A stretch of DNA of 64,000 nt from an uncultured Rhizobium sp. (GCA_945952315.1 CAMFIE010000008.1:62001-126000); one strand, 5' to 3'. Counted from the stretch's first letter, positions 27,313-37,382 are shown. Notes: generated from the letters alone by a model not told the origin. Numbers and translations: made by a program.

Positions 27313-30057
27313 TTACTTCATCTTCGCCGGGTCGCCTGCGATGGAAACGGCCATCGGCAGGGCTGCAATCCTGTCTGCCTGTGCCTGCACATCCGCAAGG
27401 GTCAGCGCATCGATCTGCTTCAGATAGGAATCGAGATCGGCAATCGTGTAGCCGGAGCTTTGCAGCGCCAGCACCATGCCCATCACCGCATCGGCCGAGC
27501 CGACCGACGACAGGAATTCCGCCTTCATGGTCTTGCGGGCGGTGTCAAACTCGCTGTCTGTGAGCTTCTCGGTCGCCAGACCCTTCACGACCTTGCGGAT
27601 TTCCGCAAGCGAGTCCTGCGTATGGGCCGCATCCACTGCCGCCTGGATATAGAGCATCGTATTGTTGAGGCCCTTGTTGCCGCTGGTCTGGGCGGAAATG
27701 CCGTAGGACCAGCCCTTCTGTTCGCGAAGATCGAGATTGAGCCTGCTCTTGAAGGTGCCGCCGAGGATACGAACGGCAAGGTCGAAGGCGGTTGCTTCCT
27801 TCGAGCCCGGTTCGGGCGCCTGCATCGCGATCAGCACCGTGCTCTGGGTCGCGCCCGTTACCGGCTTGGTGACGAGCCCCTCGCGCACGACAGGGCGCGT
27901 GGGGGCAGGGGCGGCAGGCACCGCGCGGCCACCCTTCCAGCCGGAAAGCGCCTTGTCGAGCCGCGCCTTCACGTCATCGGCGCTGAGGCTTGTGGCAACA
28001 TGGATCGTCACCCGCTCGGGCTGCACCAGCGCATCGAAAAGGGTGCGGGCCTGCTCCATCGTCAGCGCCTTCAGGCCCGTGGCATCCGCCTGCCGGGCTT
28101 CCGGGGCATCGGCCGGGAAGACCTGTTCGATCAGCCCGCGCAGCGACTGATAGCCCGGATCGAGCTTGCGCTGCTCGATGGACGAAATGCTGCTTTCGAT
28201 CATCGCCTGCCATTCCCTGGCATCAAAGCGCGGCTTCAGGATCGCATCGGCGAGATAGGATGCGGCAAGATCGAACTTTTCGAGCGCACCCGCCGTGCTG
28301 AGCGTCGAGGAATAGGTGCCGGCACCACCGGACAGCGCGATGCCATCCTTCTTCAGTGCCTGATCGAGATCCACCAGCGACATGGCCCCTACGCCACGGC
28401 TGCCGATGGCGAGTGCCAGATCAGCCAGCGCCGGTGCCGAAATGGTCGAGCCGCCGGGAAGCGTCATCGCAACGGCGGCGCGCTGGGTATCATCCGTGTG
28501 ATAGACCAGCAGGGCCGCGCCATTTGCAAGCTTGCGCTCCTCGATCACCGGCAGCTTCACGCCCGCGGTTTCCGCGACCTCCAGCTCCGGCATCACGATA
28601 TCGGGCCGGGCAGGGGCTTCGAAGGGCACGGGCTCGCCGGTGGAATTGGCAAGCACGGGCGGATAGGTTTCGTTGCGCGGACCGGGCAGAACCTTGACGG
28701 TCAGACCATTGGCGCCAAGGAATTCCTTCAGCCGCGCGGTGAGATCGGCAGGGCTGATTTCGGCGGCGAGCTCTTCTTCCTGCCGCCAGTCCTTCGCCTC
28801 GCCACCCCACGCCGCCGCATTTGCAAGCGTCAGGGCAAGCGTCAGCGGTGATTTCGGCAGATTGTCGAAACTGTCCTTCATCTGGGCACGGGCCGCATCC
28901 AGCGCATCGGCGGAAATGCCGTCATTGGCGATGTCCTGCAAGGTCTTGTTCAGCGCGGCCTCAAGCTTTTCGGCGCTGACATCCTTGGCGGCGGTGGCGC
29001 TCACCGAGAAATTGCCGCCGAGCACCCGGTATTCCCAACCGGCCCCGGCCGCGTTTGCAATCCGCTGGTCGATCACCAGTTTCTGGTTCAGCGAGCTTTT
29101 GCCGGTGGAAAGCACCGCGCTCAGCAGCAGGTTTTCCACCGTATCGCGCGAAAGACCTTCGCCGCCCGGCCAGGCAAGGCTTACCACCGGCTCGGTCACG
29201 GCATCCTTGAACTCCAGGCTTTTCGGCTTTTCCATCGTGGTTGCCAGCGGCGGTTCATCACCAAGGCCGATCCAGTTCAGCGCGCTCTTGAACCAGCGGG
29301 TAATCGCATAGCCGCGATCCGGCTTCGGGATCAGGCCGAAGGTTTTTTCGATATCGGCCTTCGCGACCGCCGGATCAAAATTCCCGGCGATGGCGAGTGT
29401 CGCGCGGTCCGGCAGATAGTTCAGCCGGTGAAAGGCAACCACATCGGCAAGCTTTGCCTGTTCGAGATCCTTGATCGAGCCGATCACCGCATGGGCATAA
29501 GGATGGCCGGGCGGGGCAAGCTCCACCGCCGCCTGTTCCATGGCCGCACCGCCGGGCGTATCCAGCGTGTTCTGCCGCATCTCGTTCAGCACCACGGCGC
29601 GCTGGTTGTCGAGGTCTTCCTGCGTCACCGCATTGGCGAGATTGGCCATGCGGTCGGCTTCCAGCCGGATGAATTCGGGCAGGGCCTCCTTCGGGCCGGA
29701 ATTGTGATAGGTGGTCGAATCCCACTGGGTAAAGGCGTTGTTGTCGCCACCCACCGCCGAGATCGCCTGATCATAATCCGGCACCGCATGTGTGCCTTCG
29801 AACATCAGATGCTCGAACAGATGCGCAAAGCCGGAGCGGCCCTTTGGTTCGTCGGCTGAGCCTGCCTCATAGAGCAGTACGGTGCTGACCGTTTCCGTGT
29901 TGCGCGTGGGCGCGAGCACCACGGTCAGACCGTTATCGAGATCATATTGCTCGATCTTCAGGTCTGTTGCATCCCCGGCAAGCGAGGAAAAGGCAAGGTT
30001 GGAAACGAGAAGAGCAGTGCTGGCAACAAGGCGAACGCGGCGCGTCAGGAAGGGCAT
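27313..30057 (-). CDS. M16 family zinc metallopeptidase (two-unit, exported)
   Basis: A large pitrilysin-family peptidase of 914 residues that begins with a signal peptide (basic MPFLTRRVR, then VASTALLVSNLAFSSLAG), so it should act in the periplasm. The N-terminal active unit has the inverted zinc motif HLFEH at 79-83 and the downstream third-ligand segment RAVVLNEMRQ. The second half repeats the fold without the zinc motif (EERKLANGAALLVYHTDDTQRAAVAMTLPGG), forming the clam-shell partner. About 50 kb of known family members degrade peptides; the substrate here is unknown. uvrD lies upstream on the same strand with a 21-bp palindrome between them. Confidence 0.93.
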   Translation of the reverse strand: MPFLTRRVRLVASTALLVSNLAFSSLAGDATDLKIEQYDLDNGLTVVLAPTRNTETVSTVLLYEAGSADEPKGRSGFAHLFEHLMFEGTHAVPDYDQAISAVGGDNNAFTQWDSTTYHNSGPKEALPEFIRLEADRMANLANAVTQEDLDNQRAVVLNEMRQNTLDTPGGAAMEQAAVELAPPGHPYAHAVIGSIKDLEQAKLADVVAFHRLNYLPDRATLAIAGNFDPAVAKADIEKTFGLIPKPDRGYAITRWFKSALNWIGLGDEPPLATTMEKPKSLEFKDAVTEPVVSLAWPGGEGLSRDTVENLLLSAVLSTGKSSLNQKLVIDQRIANAAGAGWEYRVLGGNFSVSATAAKDVSAEKLEAALNKTLQDIANDGISADALDAARAQMKDSFDNLPKSPLTLALTLANAAAWGGEAKDWRQEEELAAEISPADLTARLKEFLGANGLTVKVLPGPRNETYPPVLANSTGEPVPFEAPARPDIVMPELEVAETAGVKLPVIEERKLANGAALLVYHTDDTQRAAVAMTLPGGSTISAPALADLALAIGSRGVGAMSLVDLDQALKKDGIALSGGAGTYSSTLSTAGALEKFDLAASYLADAILKPRFDAREWQAMIESSISSIEQRKLDPGYQSLRGLIEQVFPADAPEARQADATGLKALTMEQARTLFDALVQPERVTIHVATSLSADDVKARLDKALSGWKGGRAVPAAPAPTRPVVREGLVTKPVTGATQSTVLIAMQAPEPGSKEATAFDLAVRILGGTFKSRLNLDLREQKGWSYGISAQTSGNKGLNNTMLYIQAAVDAAHTQDSLAEIRKVVKGLATEKLTDSEFDTARKTMKAEFLSSVGSADAVMGMVLALQSSGYTIADLDSYLKQIDALTLADVQAQADRIAALPMAVSIAGDPAKMK

Positions 30058-30148
30058 AAGGCATGTCCAGTTTTATCAAAGGGCAATTGCACGCTTGCTG
30101 CGCGATCATAGCGGCCAAACTGCGGCAGGAAAGGCCGGTTCTTGCCGT

Positions 30149-30169
30149 CCTGCAACATTATGTTGCAGG
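30149..30169. repeat. 21-bp perfect palindrome between uvrD and the M16 peptidase gene
   Basis: CCTGCAACA (30149-30157), TTA, TGTTGCAGG (30161-30169): 9-bp arms with a 3-bp centre. It lies 92 bp before the peptidase start and 9 bp after the uvrD stop codon. Neither strand has a T-run next to it, so it is not a typical terminator. Its symmetry suits a dimeric regulator, but it matches no operator I can name. Confidence 0.5.
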
Positions 30170-30177
30170 ATCACATT

Positions 30178-32661
30178 TCATCCCACCTTTTCGACGAAAC
30201 CGTCGAGCACGCGCTTTTCACCTGCCTTGTCGAAATTGATCGTCAGCTTGTTGCCTTCGATGCTGGTGATGTTGCCATTGCCGAACTTCAAGTGAAACAC
30301 CCGGTCGCCGGTGCTGAAGCGCGAAGGCGCGTCGGAAACCGATTTCGCCACCAGCTCGCCATCAATGGTGCGGGCGCGCGGGCCGCTTTCGCCATAGCCG
30401 ATGCGTTCCACCGCGTGGCCGGAGCGACTGCCCCAGTTGTCGCGGGTGGCGGCATTGGCATTCTGCTGCGCCCGCTTCCAGCCCGGCGAATTGTAGGAAT
30501 TCGAGAAAGGCTCTGACTTGTCAAAGCGCGACTGGCCATAGCCGCCGCGACCATAGCCGCCATAGCTCGTGTCGCTTTCGGCCACATCCACATGCGTGGG
30601 CGGCAGTTCATCGAGAAAGCGCGAGGGCAGCGTGCTTTGCCAAAGGCCATGGATGCGGCGGTTGGAGACGAACCAGATGTGGCAACGGCGCTTTGCCCGG
30701 GTGATCCCCACATAGGCAAGCCGCCGCTCTTCCTCCAGCCCCGAGCGTCCGCCCTCATCGAGCGCGCGCTGATGCGGGAACAGGCCTTCCTCCCAGCCGG
30801 GTAGGAAAACGGTCTCGAATTCCAGCCCCTTGGCCGAATGCAGCGTCATGATCGAGATGGCATCGAGATTTTCGTTCTGCTCGGCATCCATCACCAGCGA
30901 GACATGCTCCAGAAAGCCGCGCAGGCTTTCGAAGCTTTCCATCGAGCGGATGAGTTCCTTGAGGTTTTCAAGACGGCCCGGCGCTTCCGCCGACTTGTCC
31001 GCCTGCCACATGGCGGTATAGCCGCTCTCGTCGAGGATCTGCTCGGCAAGCTCGGTATGCGGCGTGTTTTCGAGCAAACCCTGCCAGCGGCGGAAATCCG
31101 TCACCACGTCGAACAGCGCCTTGCGCGCCTTCGGCTTCAGCTCGTCTGTCTCGATGATATCGGCGGCAGCGGCCAGCATCGGAATGTCGCGGGCGCGGGC
31201 ATAGTCATGCAGGGTGCGCACGGTCGTATCACCCAGCCCCCGCTTCGGCGTGTTGATGATCCGCTCGAAGGCGAGGTCATCGGCCGGCTGGCAGACGAGG
31301 CGGAAATAGGCCATGGCATCACGGATTTCCAGCCGCTCGTAGAAGCGCGGGCCGCCGATCACCCGGTAGTTCAGCCCGAGTGTCACGAACCGGTCTTCGA
31401 ATTCGCGCATCTGGAAGGAGGCGCGAACGAGGATCGCCATGTCGTTGAGATTGTGCTTGCGGCGCTGGAGCTGCTCGATCTCCTCGCCGATGGCGCGGGC
31501 TTCCTCTTCGGAATCCCAGGCGGCATGGACGATGACCTTCTCGTCATCGGGATCGGTGCGCTCGGTGAACAGCGTCTTGCCGAGGCGGCCCTCGTTATGG
31601 GCAATCAGATGCCCGGCTGCGCCCAGAATATGCTCGGTGGACCGATAGTTGCGCTCGAGCTTGATCACCCGCGCGCCCGGAAAATCCTTTTCAAACCGCA
31701 GGATATTGTCCACTTCCGCACCGCGCCAGCCATAGATCGACTGGTCGTCATCGCCCACGCAGCACACATTCTGCGGCTCACCCTTCGGCCGCTGGGCCAG
31801 AAGCCGCAGCCACATATATTGCGCTGTGTTGGTGTCCTGATACTCGTCCACAAGAATATAGCGGAAGCGCTGGTGATAGTCCTTCAGGATATCCGGGTTT
31901 TTCCGGAAGATATGGATCGGGTGCAGCAGCAGATCACCGAAATCGCAGGCATTCAGCGTCTTCAGACGGGCCTGATAGGCCGCGTAAAGCTCGCGCCCCT
32001 TGCCATTGCCGAAGCTGCGGGCATCGCCTTCGGGAATATCGGCGGGCAAAAGCCCCTTGTTCTTCCAGCCATCGATCATGCCTGCAAACTGGCGGGCGGG
32101 CCAGCGCTTGTCATCCAGCCCCTCGGCCTGAATGAGCTGCTTGATCAGCCGGTTGACATCATCCGTATCGAGAATGGTGAAATCGGAACGCAGGCCGACG
32201 AGCTCGGCATGGCGGCGCAGAAGCTTCACGCCGATGGAGTGGAACGTGCCAAGCCAGGGCATGCCTTCCACCGCCTTGCCCGCAAGCACACCGATGCGCT
32301 CCTTCATCTCGCGCGCCGCCTTGTTGGTGAAGGTAACCGCAAGGATCTGGCTCGGCCATGCCTTGCCGGTATCAAGAATATGTGCGATGCGGGTGGTGAG
32401 AACCCGCGTCTTGCCCGTGCCTGCACCGGCAAGCACCAGCACCGGGCCGTCAGTATATTCCACGGCGGCGCGCTGTTCCGGGTTGAGTGTCGCGAGATAA
32501 TCGGGGGCAGGCGCCTGTCCCCGGGCGGCCATGGCCCTTGCTGCAAGGCCGGACGGCTCGCCCACCACGGCGCCGGGTGCGGCACGCGCGGGCTTTGGCG
32601 CAGGCACCTGGTCCTCGTCGAAAAAGGGCATGTCGTCGTAATAATTGCTCATGGCCATCAT
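30178..32661 (-). CDS. uvrD: ATP-dependent DNA helicase UvrD/PcrA type
   Basis: A superfamily 1A 3'-5' helicase for nucleotide excision and mismatch repair. The 827 residues contain the Q motif LNPEQRAAV, Walker A LAGAGTGKTRVL, motif Ia FTNKAAREMKERI, Walker B ILVDEYQDTN, motif III DDDQSIYGWRGA, motif IV LERNYRST, motif V TLHSAKGLEFETVFLPGWEEGLFP and motif VI EERRLAYVGITRAKRR. The N-terminal ~60 residues are acidic, Ala/Pro-rich and probably disordered. The C-terminal ~130 are Gly/Ser/Arg-rich followed by a Tudor-like PcrA C-terminal domain (FSTGDRVFHLKFGNGNITSIEGNKLTINFDKAGEKRVL). Start codons 32661, 32658 and 32652 are all in frame and hard to separate. Confidence 0.97.
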   Translation of the reverse strand: MMAMSNYYDDMPFFDEDQVPAPKPARAAPGAVVGEPSGLAARAMAARGQAPAPDYLATLNPEQRAAVEYTDGPVLVLAGAGTGKTRVLTTRIAHILDTGKAWPSQILAVTFTNKAAREMKERIGVLAGKAVEGMPWLGTFHSIGVKLLRRHAELVGLRSDFTILDTDDVNRLIKQLIQAEGLDDKRWPARQFAGMIDGWKNKGLLPADIPEGDARSFGNGKGRELYAAYQARLKTLNACDFGDLLLHPIHIFRKNPDILKDYHQRFRYILVDEYQDTNTAQYMWLRLLAQRPKGEPQNVCCVGDDDQSIYGWRGAEVDNILRFEKDFPGARVIKLERNYRSTEHILGAAGHLIAHNEGRLGKTLFTERTDPDDEKVIVHAAWDSEEEARAIGEEIEQLQRRKHNLNDMAILVRASFQMREFEDRFVTLGLNYRVIGGPRFYERLEIRDAMAYFRLVCQPADDLAFERIINTPKRGLGDTTVRTLHDYARARDIPMLAAAADIIETDELKPKARKALFDVVTDFRRWQGLLENTPHTELAEQILDESGYTAMWQADKSAEAPGRLENLKELIRSMESFESLRGFLEHVSLVMDAEQNENLDAISIMTLHSAKGLEFETVFLPGWEEGLFPHQRALDEGGRSGLEEERRLAYVGITRAKRRCHIWFVSNRRIHGLWQSTLPSRFLDELPPTHVDVAESDTSYGGYGRGGYGQSRFDKSEPFSNSYNSPGWKRAQQNANAATRDNWGSRSGHAVERIGYGESGPRARTIDGELVAKSVSDAPSRFSTGDRVFHLKFGNGNITSIEGNKLTINFDKAGEKRVLDGFVEKVG

Positions 32662-32978
32662 CTGGTTCTCGGCCGCCGCCTGTCCAGCCCTCGTGGAGCG
32701 ACAGGGCCTGCAGCGATCTTTCGGCGCACCTTTCCCGTCACCGGAATCGGTGTTCGCCTTTTATTCCCCTTTTGCCATAAGGGCTGGCGCGCGGAAAGGC
32801 CAGAACTATTCTTTTCGCGGGAGACGCCTCTTTCGCAAACATTACGAAAACTTCATCCCCGCCAAAGGCTTCCGCGCTTCCCTGAAAGTCAAAAAAGACA
32901 TAATTGAGAAAAAGATTCAGCAGCGGGCCGCAAGGCCCGGCTGCCGTGCAATCTTCTGCCGCATGATCGGAGTATCCC
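32662..32978. other. Intergenic region between divergent uvrD and RND adaptor genes
   Basis: 317 bp with no gene-like frame. It should hold the promoters of uvrD (minus) and of the RND operon (plus). AT-rich stretches lie at 32815-32850 and 32885-32915. A GC hairpin with GCAA loop and one bulge (32920-32943) lies in the probable leader of the RND operon, 36 bp before its start. I see no recognisable regulator gene nearby. Confidence 0.5.
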
Positions 32979-34121
32979 ATGCAGATCGGAAAGCAGCTTG
33001 CGCTCAGCCTCGCGGTTCTCGTTATCGGTGGTGCGGCTGCGGTTTTTTTGACGCCGCAGGGCGCCCAGCTTGCGGGCTTCGGCTCCGGCAAGGCGATGAG
33101 TGCAGGCGGGCAGGGCGAAGGCAAGGGGCGCGGGCAGGGTGGTCCGGGTGGCCCCGGCGCTGGCAGGCCGGACGGCCCGCCGCTGGTGCTGGTCTCGACC
33201 GTTTCCACCGGCACGGCCAATGACCGGCTGAATGCCATCGGCACCGGGCAGGCGCTGAATTCCGTGACCGTGATGCCGCAGGGCAGCGGCGTGATCCAGG
33301 AGCTTTTCGTGAAGCCCGGCGACATGGTCAAGGCCGGTCAGGTTCTCGCCCGGCTCGACAGTGAGGCCGAAATCCTTGCCCGCGACAAGGCGGCGGTAAC
33401 ACTCAAGGGCTCACTCGAAACCAAGAAGACCTACGAGGGCTCGGCGGCCTCGATCACCCGTCTGCAGCAGTTCACGGCAGGGGTGACGGCAGAAGAGGCG
33501 CAGCTGGAACTTTCCATTGCCGAAAACAATCTCAAGCGGCGCGAGATCGTGGCGCCCGCCGATGGCGCGGCCGGCATCGTGCAGGTCAGCCTCGGCGCCT
33601 ATGTCACGCCGTCCACACCGATTGTGGTTCTCGATGACCGCTCGGCGCTGATGGTGGATTTCTATGTTCCCGAACATTTCCTTGCCGCGCTGAAACCGGG
33701 CATGCCGCTTGAGGCAACCACCATCGCCTTTGCGGGCGAGAGCTTCACGGGCGAGATCGCCGCCGTCGACAACCAGCTCGATCCGGTGAGCCGGACCATC
33801 CGCGTTCGCGCCCGCATCGACAACAAGGAAGACCGGCTGCGCGGCGGCATGTCCTTTGTCGTGACGCTGCGGTTTCCGGGCGAAGATTATCCGGCACTAG
33901 ATCCGCTCGCCGTGCAGTGGGATGGCGACGGCTCCTTCGTCTGGCGGCTCGCCGAGGGCGACAAGGCGGAACAGGTGCGTGGCACCGTGATCCAGCGCGA
34001 TGCCGACCGGGTGCTGTTCAAGGCCGACCTCAAGCCCGGCGACCGGGTGGTGACCGAGGGCGTGCAGCGGCTTCGTCCGGGCATGCCGGTGAAAGTGAGC
34101 GGGCCGGGAGCAGGCGCATGA
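32979..34121 (+). CDS. RND efflux periplasmic adaptor (HlyD/membrane fusion family)
   Basis: The periplasmic bridge between an RND pump and an outer-membrane channel. The 380 residues have one N-terminal hydrophobic segment (about 8-25), then an unusual Gly-rich linker at about 38-66 (GGQGEGKGRGQGGPGGPG). Then come the lipoyl half-motifs (VTVMPQGSGVIQELFVKPGDMVKAGQVLARLD and VAPADGAAGIVQVSLGAYV), a short helical hairpin with only about 80 residues between them, the beta-barrel and the membrane-proximal domain. The start ATG has CGGAG 6 bp upstream. Its stop overlaps the pump gene's ATG (ATGA). No TolC-like gene is near, so it presumably uses a channel encoded elsewhere. Confidence 0.94.
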   Translation: MQIGKQLALSLAVLVIGGAAAVFLTPQGAQLAGFGSGKAMSAGGQGEGKGRGQGGPGGPGAGRPDGPPLVLVSTVSTGTANDRLNAIGTGQALNSVTVMPQGSGVIQELFVKPGDMVKAGQVLARLDSEAEILARDKAAVTLKGSLETKKTYEGSAASITRLQQFTAGVTAEEAQLELSIAENNLKRREIVAPADGAAGIVQVSLGAYVTPSTPIVVLDDRSALMVDFYVPEHFLAALKPGMPLEATTIAFAGESFTGEIAAVDNQLDPVSRTIRVRARIDNKEDRLRGGMSFVVTLRFPGEDYPALDPLAVQWDGDGSFVWRLAEGDKAEQVRGTVIQRDADRVLFKADLKPGDRVVTEGVQRLRPGMPVKVSGPGAGA

Positions 34122-37100
34122 AGGTGATCGATCCTTCCGATGCGGGTGGCGCTTCCTCCCCCTCGGGCGAGAAGGCGGGCGACAGCTTTACCGCGCTGTT
34201 CGTGCGGCGCCCGGTTCTGGCGCTGGTCTTCAATGCGCTGATGGTGGTTGCGGGTCTCGCTGCCTATTTCGGCATCGAGGTGCGCGAATTGCCGGATGTC
34301 GACCGTCCGGTGATCACGGTCTCGACCAGTTTTTCCGGAGCCTCGCCCGAGACCGTGGATGAACGCCTGAGCCGGGTGGTGGAAAGCGCGGTTTCCCGCG
34401 TGTCCGGCCTGAAGTCGCTGTCGTCCTCCTCTTCCTACGGCCAGAGCCGGGTGACGATGGAGTTCGTCTCGGGCACGGATATCAATGTCGCCTCCACCGA
34501 TGTGCGCAACGCCCTTTCCCGCTCCGCCTCGCAGCTGCCGGAAGAGGCGGACGAGCCGCAGGTGGTGAAGGCGGATGCGGATTCGCAGCCCGTCATGCGG
34601 CTTGCCGTTACCTCTTCGAAGCTCGGGCTCGATGACTTGACCCAGCTGGTGGAAGACGAGATTTCCGACCGGCTTGCCGCCGTGCAGGGCGTGGCGGATG
34701 TCGAAACCTATGGCAATGCGGAAAAGATCTTCCGGGTGGATGTGGATCAGGCAGCGCTCGCAAGCCGTGGCCTGACCATGGCCGATCTTCAGACCGCGCT
34801 TTCCGACGTGGCGCTGGATGTGCCGGCCGGTTCGCTCACCGGCGGCAAGCAGGAGCTGGTGGTGCGGGCCATGGTCGGGCTTACCGCGCCAGAACAATTC
34901 GCCGCGCTTGTGATCCGGGACAAGATCCGTCTCGGCGATGTTGCAACCGTGACGGTCGGGCCGGAAAAGGCAAGCTCCGCGCTTCGGGCCAATGGTCAGA
35001 CGGGCATTGGCCTCGGCATCATCCGGCAGTCGCAGTCGAATACGCTCGATATTTCGAACGGGGTGAAGAAGGTCGTTGCGGAGCTGCAGACGTCGCTGCC
35101 GGAGGGCACGGTTCTGACGGTGACCAGTGACGACGCGACCTTTATCCGCGGCTCGATCCATGAAGTGGTGAATGCGCTGGTTCTCGCCTGCGTCATCGTG
35201 ATCGTGGTGCTCTATCTTTTCCTGAGGGACTGGCGGGCGACCATCATTCCGGCGGTAACGCTTCCGGTCGCGCTGATCGGTACGCTGGCGGCGGTCTATC
35301 TCGTCGGCTTTTCCATCAATATCCTCACCCTGCTCGCCATCGTGCTGGCAACTGGCATGGTGGTGGATGATGCGATCGTGGTGCTGGAAAACATCGTCCG
35401 CCGCATGCAGGAAGGCATGGGCCCGCGCGCGGCGGCGGTGCTCGGCACACGGCAGGTGTTCTTCGCGGTGATCGCGACCACCCTGACGCTCGCCTCCGTC
35501 TTCGTTCCCCTCTCCTTCCTGCCGGGGCAGGTGGGCGGCCTCTTCCGGGAATTCGGCTTCGTTCTCGCTATTTCCGTGCTCTTGTCCTCGGTCGTGTCGC
35601 TGACGCTCTGCCCGATGCTTGCCTCCCGCATGTTGAAGCAGGGGCGAAGGGCAGGCGGCCATAATGAAGGTGCAAAGCCCGGCAATCCGTTTTCCCGGCT
35701 TTACATGCGCTGCGTGCGCGCCTGCCTTGATGCGCCGCTGGTGGTGGTTTCGGTGGCGCTCGTCTTTTCGCTCTTTGCGCTTGCCGCCTTTACGCAGGTG
35801 ACACGGGAGCTGACGCCGCGCGAGGATCGTTCGACGATCCTGTTGCGCATACAGGCACCGGAAGGGGTGAGCCTCGATTACATGGGCGATCAGCTGCGCC
35901 GGATCGAGGATGATCTTGCCCCCCTGAAATCGTCCGGCGAAATCGCCAGCACCTTCTCGATTTCGGGCATGGGCAGCACGAACAGCGGCTTCATCGTGCT
36001 GACGCTTGCGCCCTGGGAAGCCCGAAGCCGCAGCCAGGCGGCGATTGCCGGTGATGTCAGCCGTCTGACTGCCAATATTACCGGTGTCCGCATCATGCCG
36101 ATGCAGGCCAATTCGCTGCGCATCCGGGGTGCGGGCAGCGGCCTGCAGGTGGCGCTGATCGGCTCCGACCGGGCGGTGCTGAACGATGCCGCAGGCAAGC
36201 TGGTTGCGGCACTGGATGAAACCGGCCTGTTCGACGGGCCAAGGCTCAGCAATGATGCCGCCCGCCCGCAGGCGACGCTCTCGCTCGACCGTGATCGCGC
36301 CGCAAGTCTCGGCGTTTCGACCACCAATGTCTCGCTCACGCTTCAGGCGCTCCTGTCTGGCCACAAGGTGGGCGAAGTGCATACGGGCGGCAAGATCTAT
36401 CCGATCCTGCTGTCTGCCGACAGCCGCCCGGTGAATGATCCCGGCGATCTCGAAAATGTCTTCCTGAAGGCGGGCGATGGCCGCGTCGTGCCGCTGTCTG
36501 CAATCTCGACCTATACGGAAAAATCCGTGCCGCCCTCGCTTTCGCGCGAGCAGCAGCTTGCAAGCGTTGCCATTACCGGCGCCCTCAAGGATGGCGTTTC
36601 GCTGGGGCAGGCGGTCGCGAAAGCCAATGAGGTGGCGGCAACCTTGCTGCCCCCCGGCGTGCGGATGATCCCGCTTGCAGAAGCCGCAACCCTTGCGGAA
36701 AATTCCAGCGGCATGTCGATCACGTTCGGTTTTGCCCTGCTGATCATCTTTCTCGTGCTCGCCGCCCAGTTCGAAAGCGGCATCAGCGCGCTGGTGATCA
36801 TGGTCACCGTGCCGCTCGGCCTTGCCTGTGCGGTCTTCGCGCTGGTGCTGACGGGCACAAGTCTCAACATCTACAGCCAGATCGGCCTCGTGCTTCTGAT
36901 CGGCGTCATGGCGAAGAACGGCATTCTCGTGGTCGAATTCGCCAATCAGCTGCGCGATCACGGCAAAGGGGTGCGTCAGGCGATCGAGGAGGCCTGCCTG
37001 ATCCGGCTGCGGCCGGTGATGATGACGATAATCTGCACCATCTTTGGCGGCGTGCCCTTGGTGCTGGCAAGCGGGGCGGGCGCGGAGGCGCGCGTGGCGC

Positions 37101-37276
37101 TCGGCTGGGTCATCGTCGGCGGTCTCGGGATGGCGGTTGTGGTGACGCTCTTCGTCACCCCGGTCGCCTATCTGCTGCTTGCCCGGTTCTCCAAGCCGCA
37201 TGCGGATGAGGAAAAGCGGCTCTCCGAGGAGATGCGCGAAGCCGAAAGCCTGGCGCTTGCAGGAAGCCTGCACTGA
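34118..37276 (+). CDS. RND efflux pump inner-membrane permease
   Basis: A proton-driven multidrug-type efflux pump of 1052 residues. The duplicated architecture is visible: the first helix near 27-48 (RPVLALVFNALMVVAGLAAYFGI), the periplasmic porter loop with the conserved FSGASPETVDERLSRVVESAV, six helices from about 335, then the second loop and helices to about 1030. The proton-relay pair Asp-Asp is visible in ATGMVVDDAIVVLENIVRRM (helix 4). A lysine-bearing counterpart falls in GVMAKNGILVVEFANQLRD (helix 10). Translation starts inside the adaptor stop, with GGGAG 7 bp before. The substrate is not predictable. No TetR- or MarR-type local repressor is present. Confidence 0.95.
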   Translation: MKVIDPSDAGGASSPSGEKAGDSFTALFVRRPVLALVFNALMVVAGLAAYFGIEVRELPDVDRPVITVSTSFSGASPETVDERLSRVVESAVSRVSGLKSLSSSSSYGQSRVTMEFVSGTDINVASTDVRNALSRSASQLPEEADEPQVVKADADSQPVMRLAVTSSKLGLDDLTQLVEDEISDRLAAVQGVADVETYGNAEKIFRVDVDQAALASRGLTMADLQTALSDVALDVPAGSLTGGKQELVVRAMVGLTAPEQFAALVIRDKIRLGDVATVTVGPEKASSALRANGQTGIGLGIIRQSQSNTLDISNGVKKVVAELQTSLPEGTVLTVTSDDATFIRGSIHEVVNALVLACVIVIVVLYLFLRDWRATIIPAVTLPVALIGTLAAVYLVGFSINILTLLAIVLATGMVVDDAIVVLENIVRRMQEGMGPRAAAVLGTRQVFFAVIATTLTLASVFVPLSFLPGQVGGLFREFGFVLAISVLLSSVVSLTLCPMLASRMLKQGRRAGGHNEGAKPGNPFSRLYMRCVRACLDAPLVVVSVALVFSLFALAAFTQVTRELTPREDRSTILLRIQAPEGVSLDYMGDQLRRIEDDLAPLKSSGEIASTFSISGMGSTNSGFIVLTLAPWEARSRSQAAIAGDVSRLTANITGVRIMPMQANSLRIRGAGSGLQVALIGSDRAVLNDAAGKLVAALDETGLFDGPRLSNDAARPQATLSLDRDRAASLGVSTTNVSLTLQALLSGHKVGEVHTGGKIYPILLSADSRPVNDPGDLENVFLKAGDGRVVPLSAISTYTEKSVPPSLSREQQLASVAITGALKDGVSLGQAVAKANEVAATLLPPGVRMIPLAEAATLAENSSGMSITFGFALLIIFLVLAAQFESGISALVIMVTVPLGLACAVFALVLTGTSLNIYSQIGLVLLIGVMAKNGILVVEFANQLRDHGKGVRQAIEEACLIRLRPVMMTIICTIFGGVPLVLASGAGAEARVALGWVIVGGLGMAVVVTLFVTPVAYLLLARFSKPHADEEKRLSEEMREAESLALAGSLH

Positions 37277-37382
37277 CCGCATCGCCTGCTGAATGATGGT
37301 TGGATATCCCGGTTCCGGGCGTTTTCAAGGACGGGTTGCGCCGCTACACTCCCTTTAGACCGAAACCGGCATGGGGAATGAC

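Noticed and set aside
33887-37282. A 1131-codon minus-strand frame under the RND pump gene
   Set aside because: Fully antisense to a clear RND permease. Its composition is a translation of the pump's codon bias, with no ribosome-binding site or family match.
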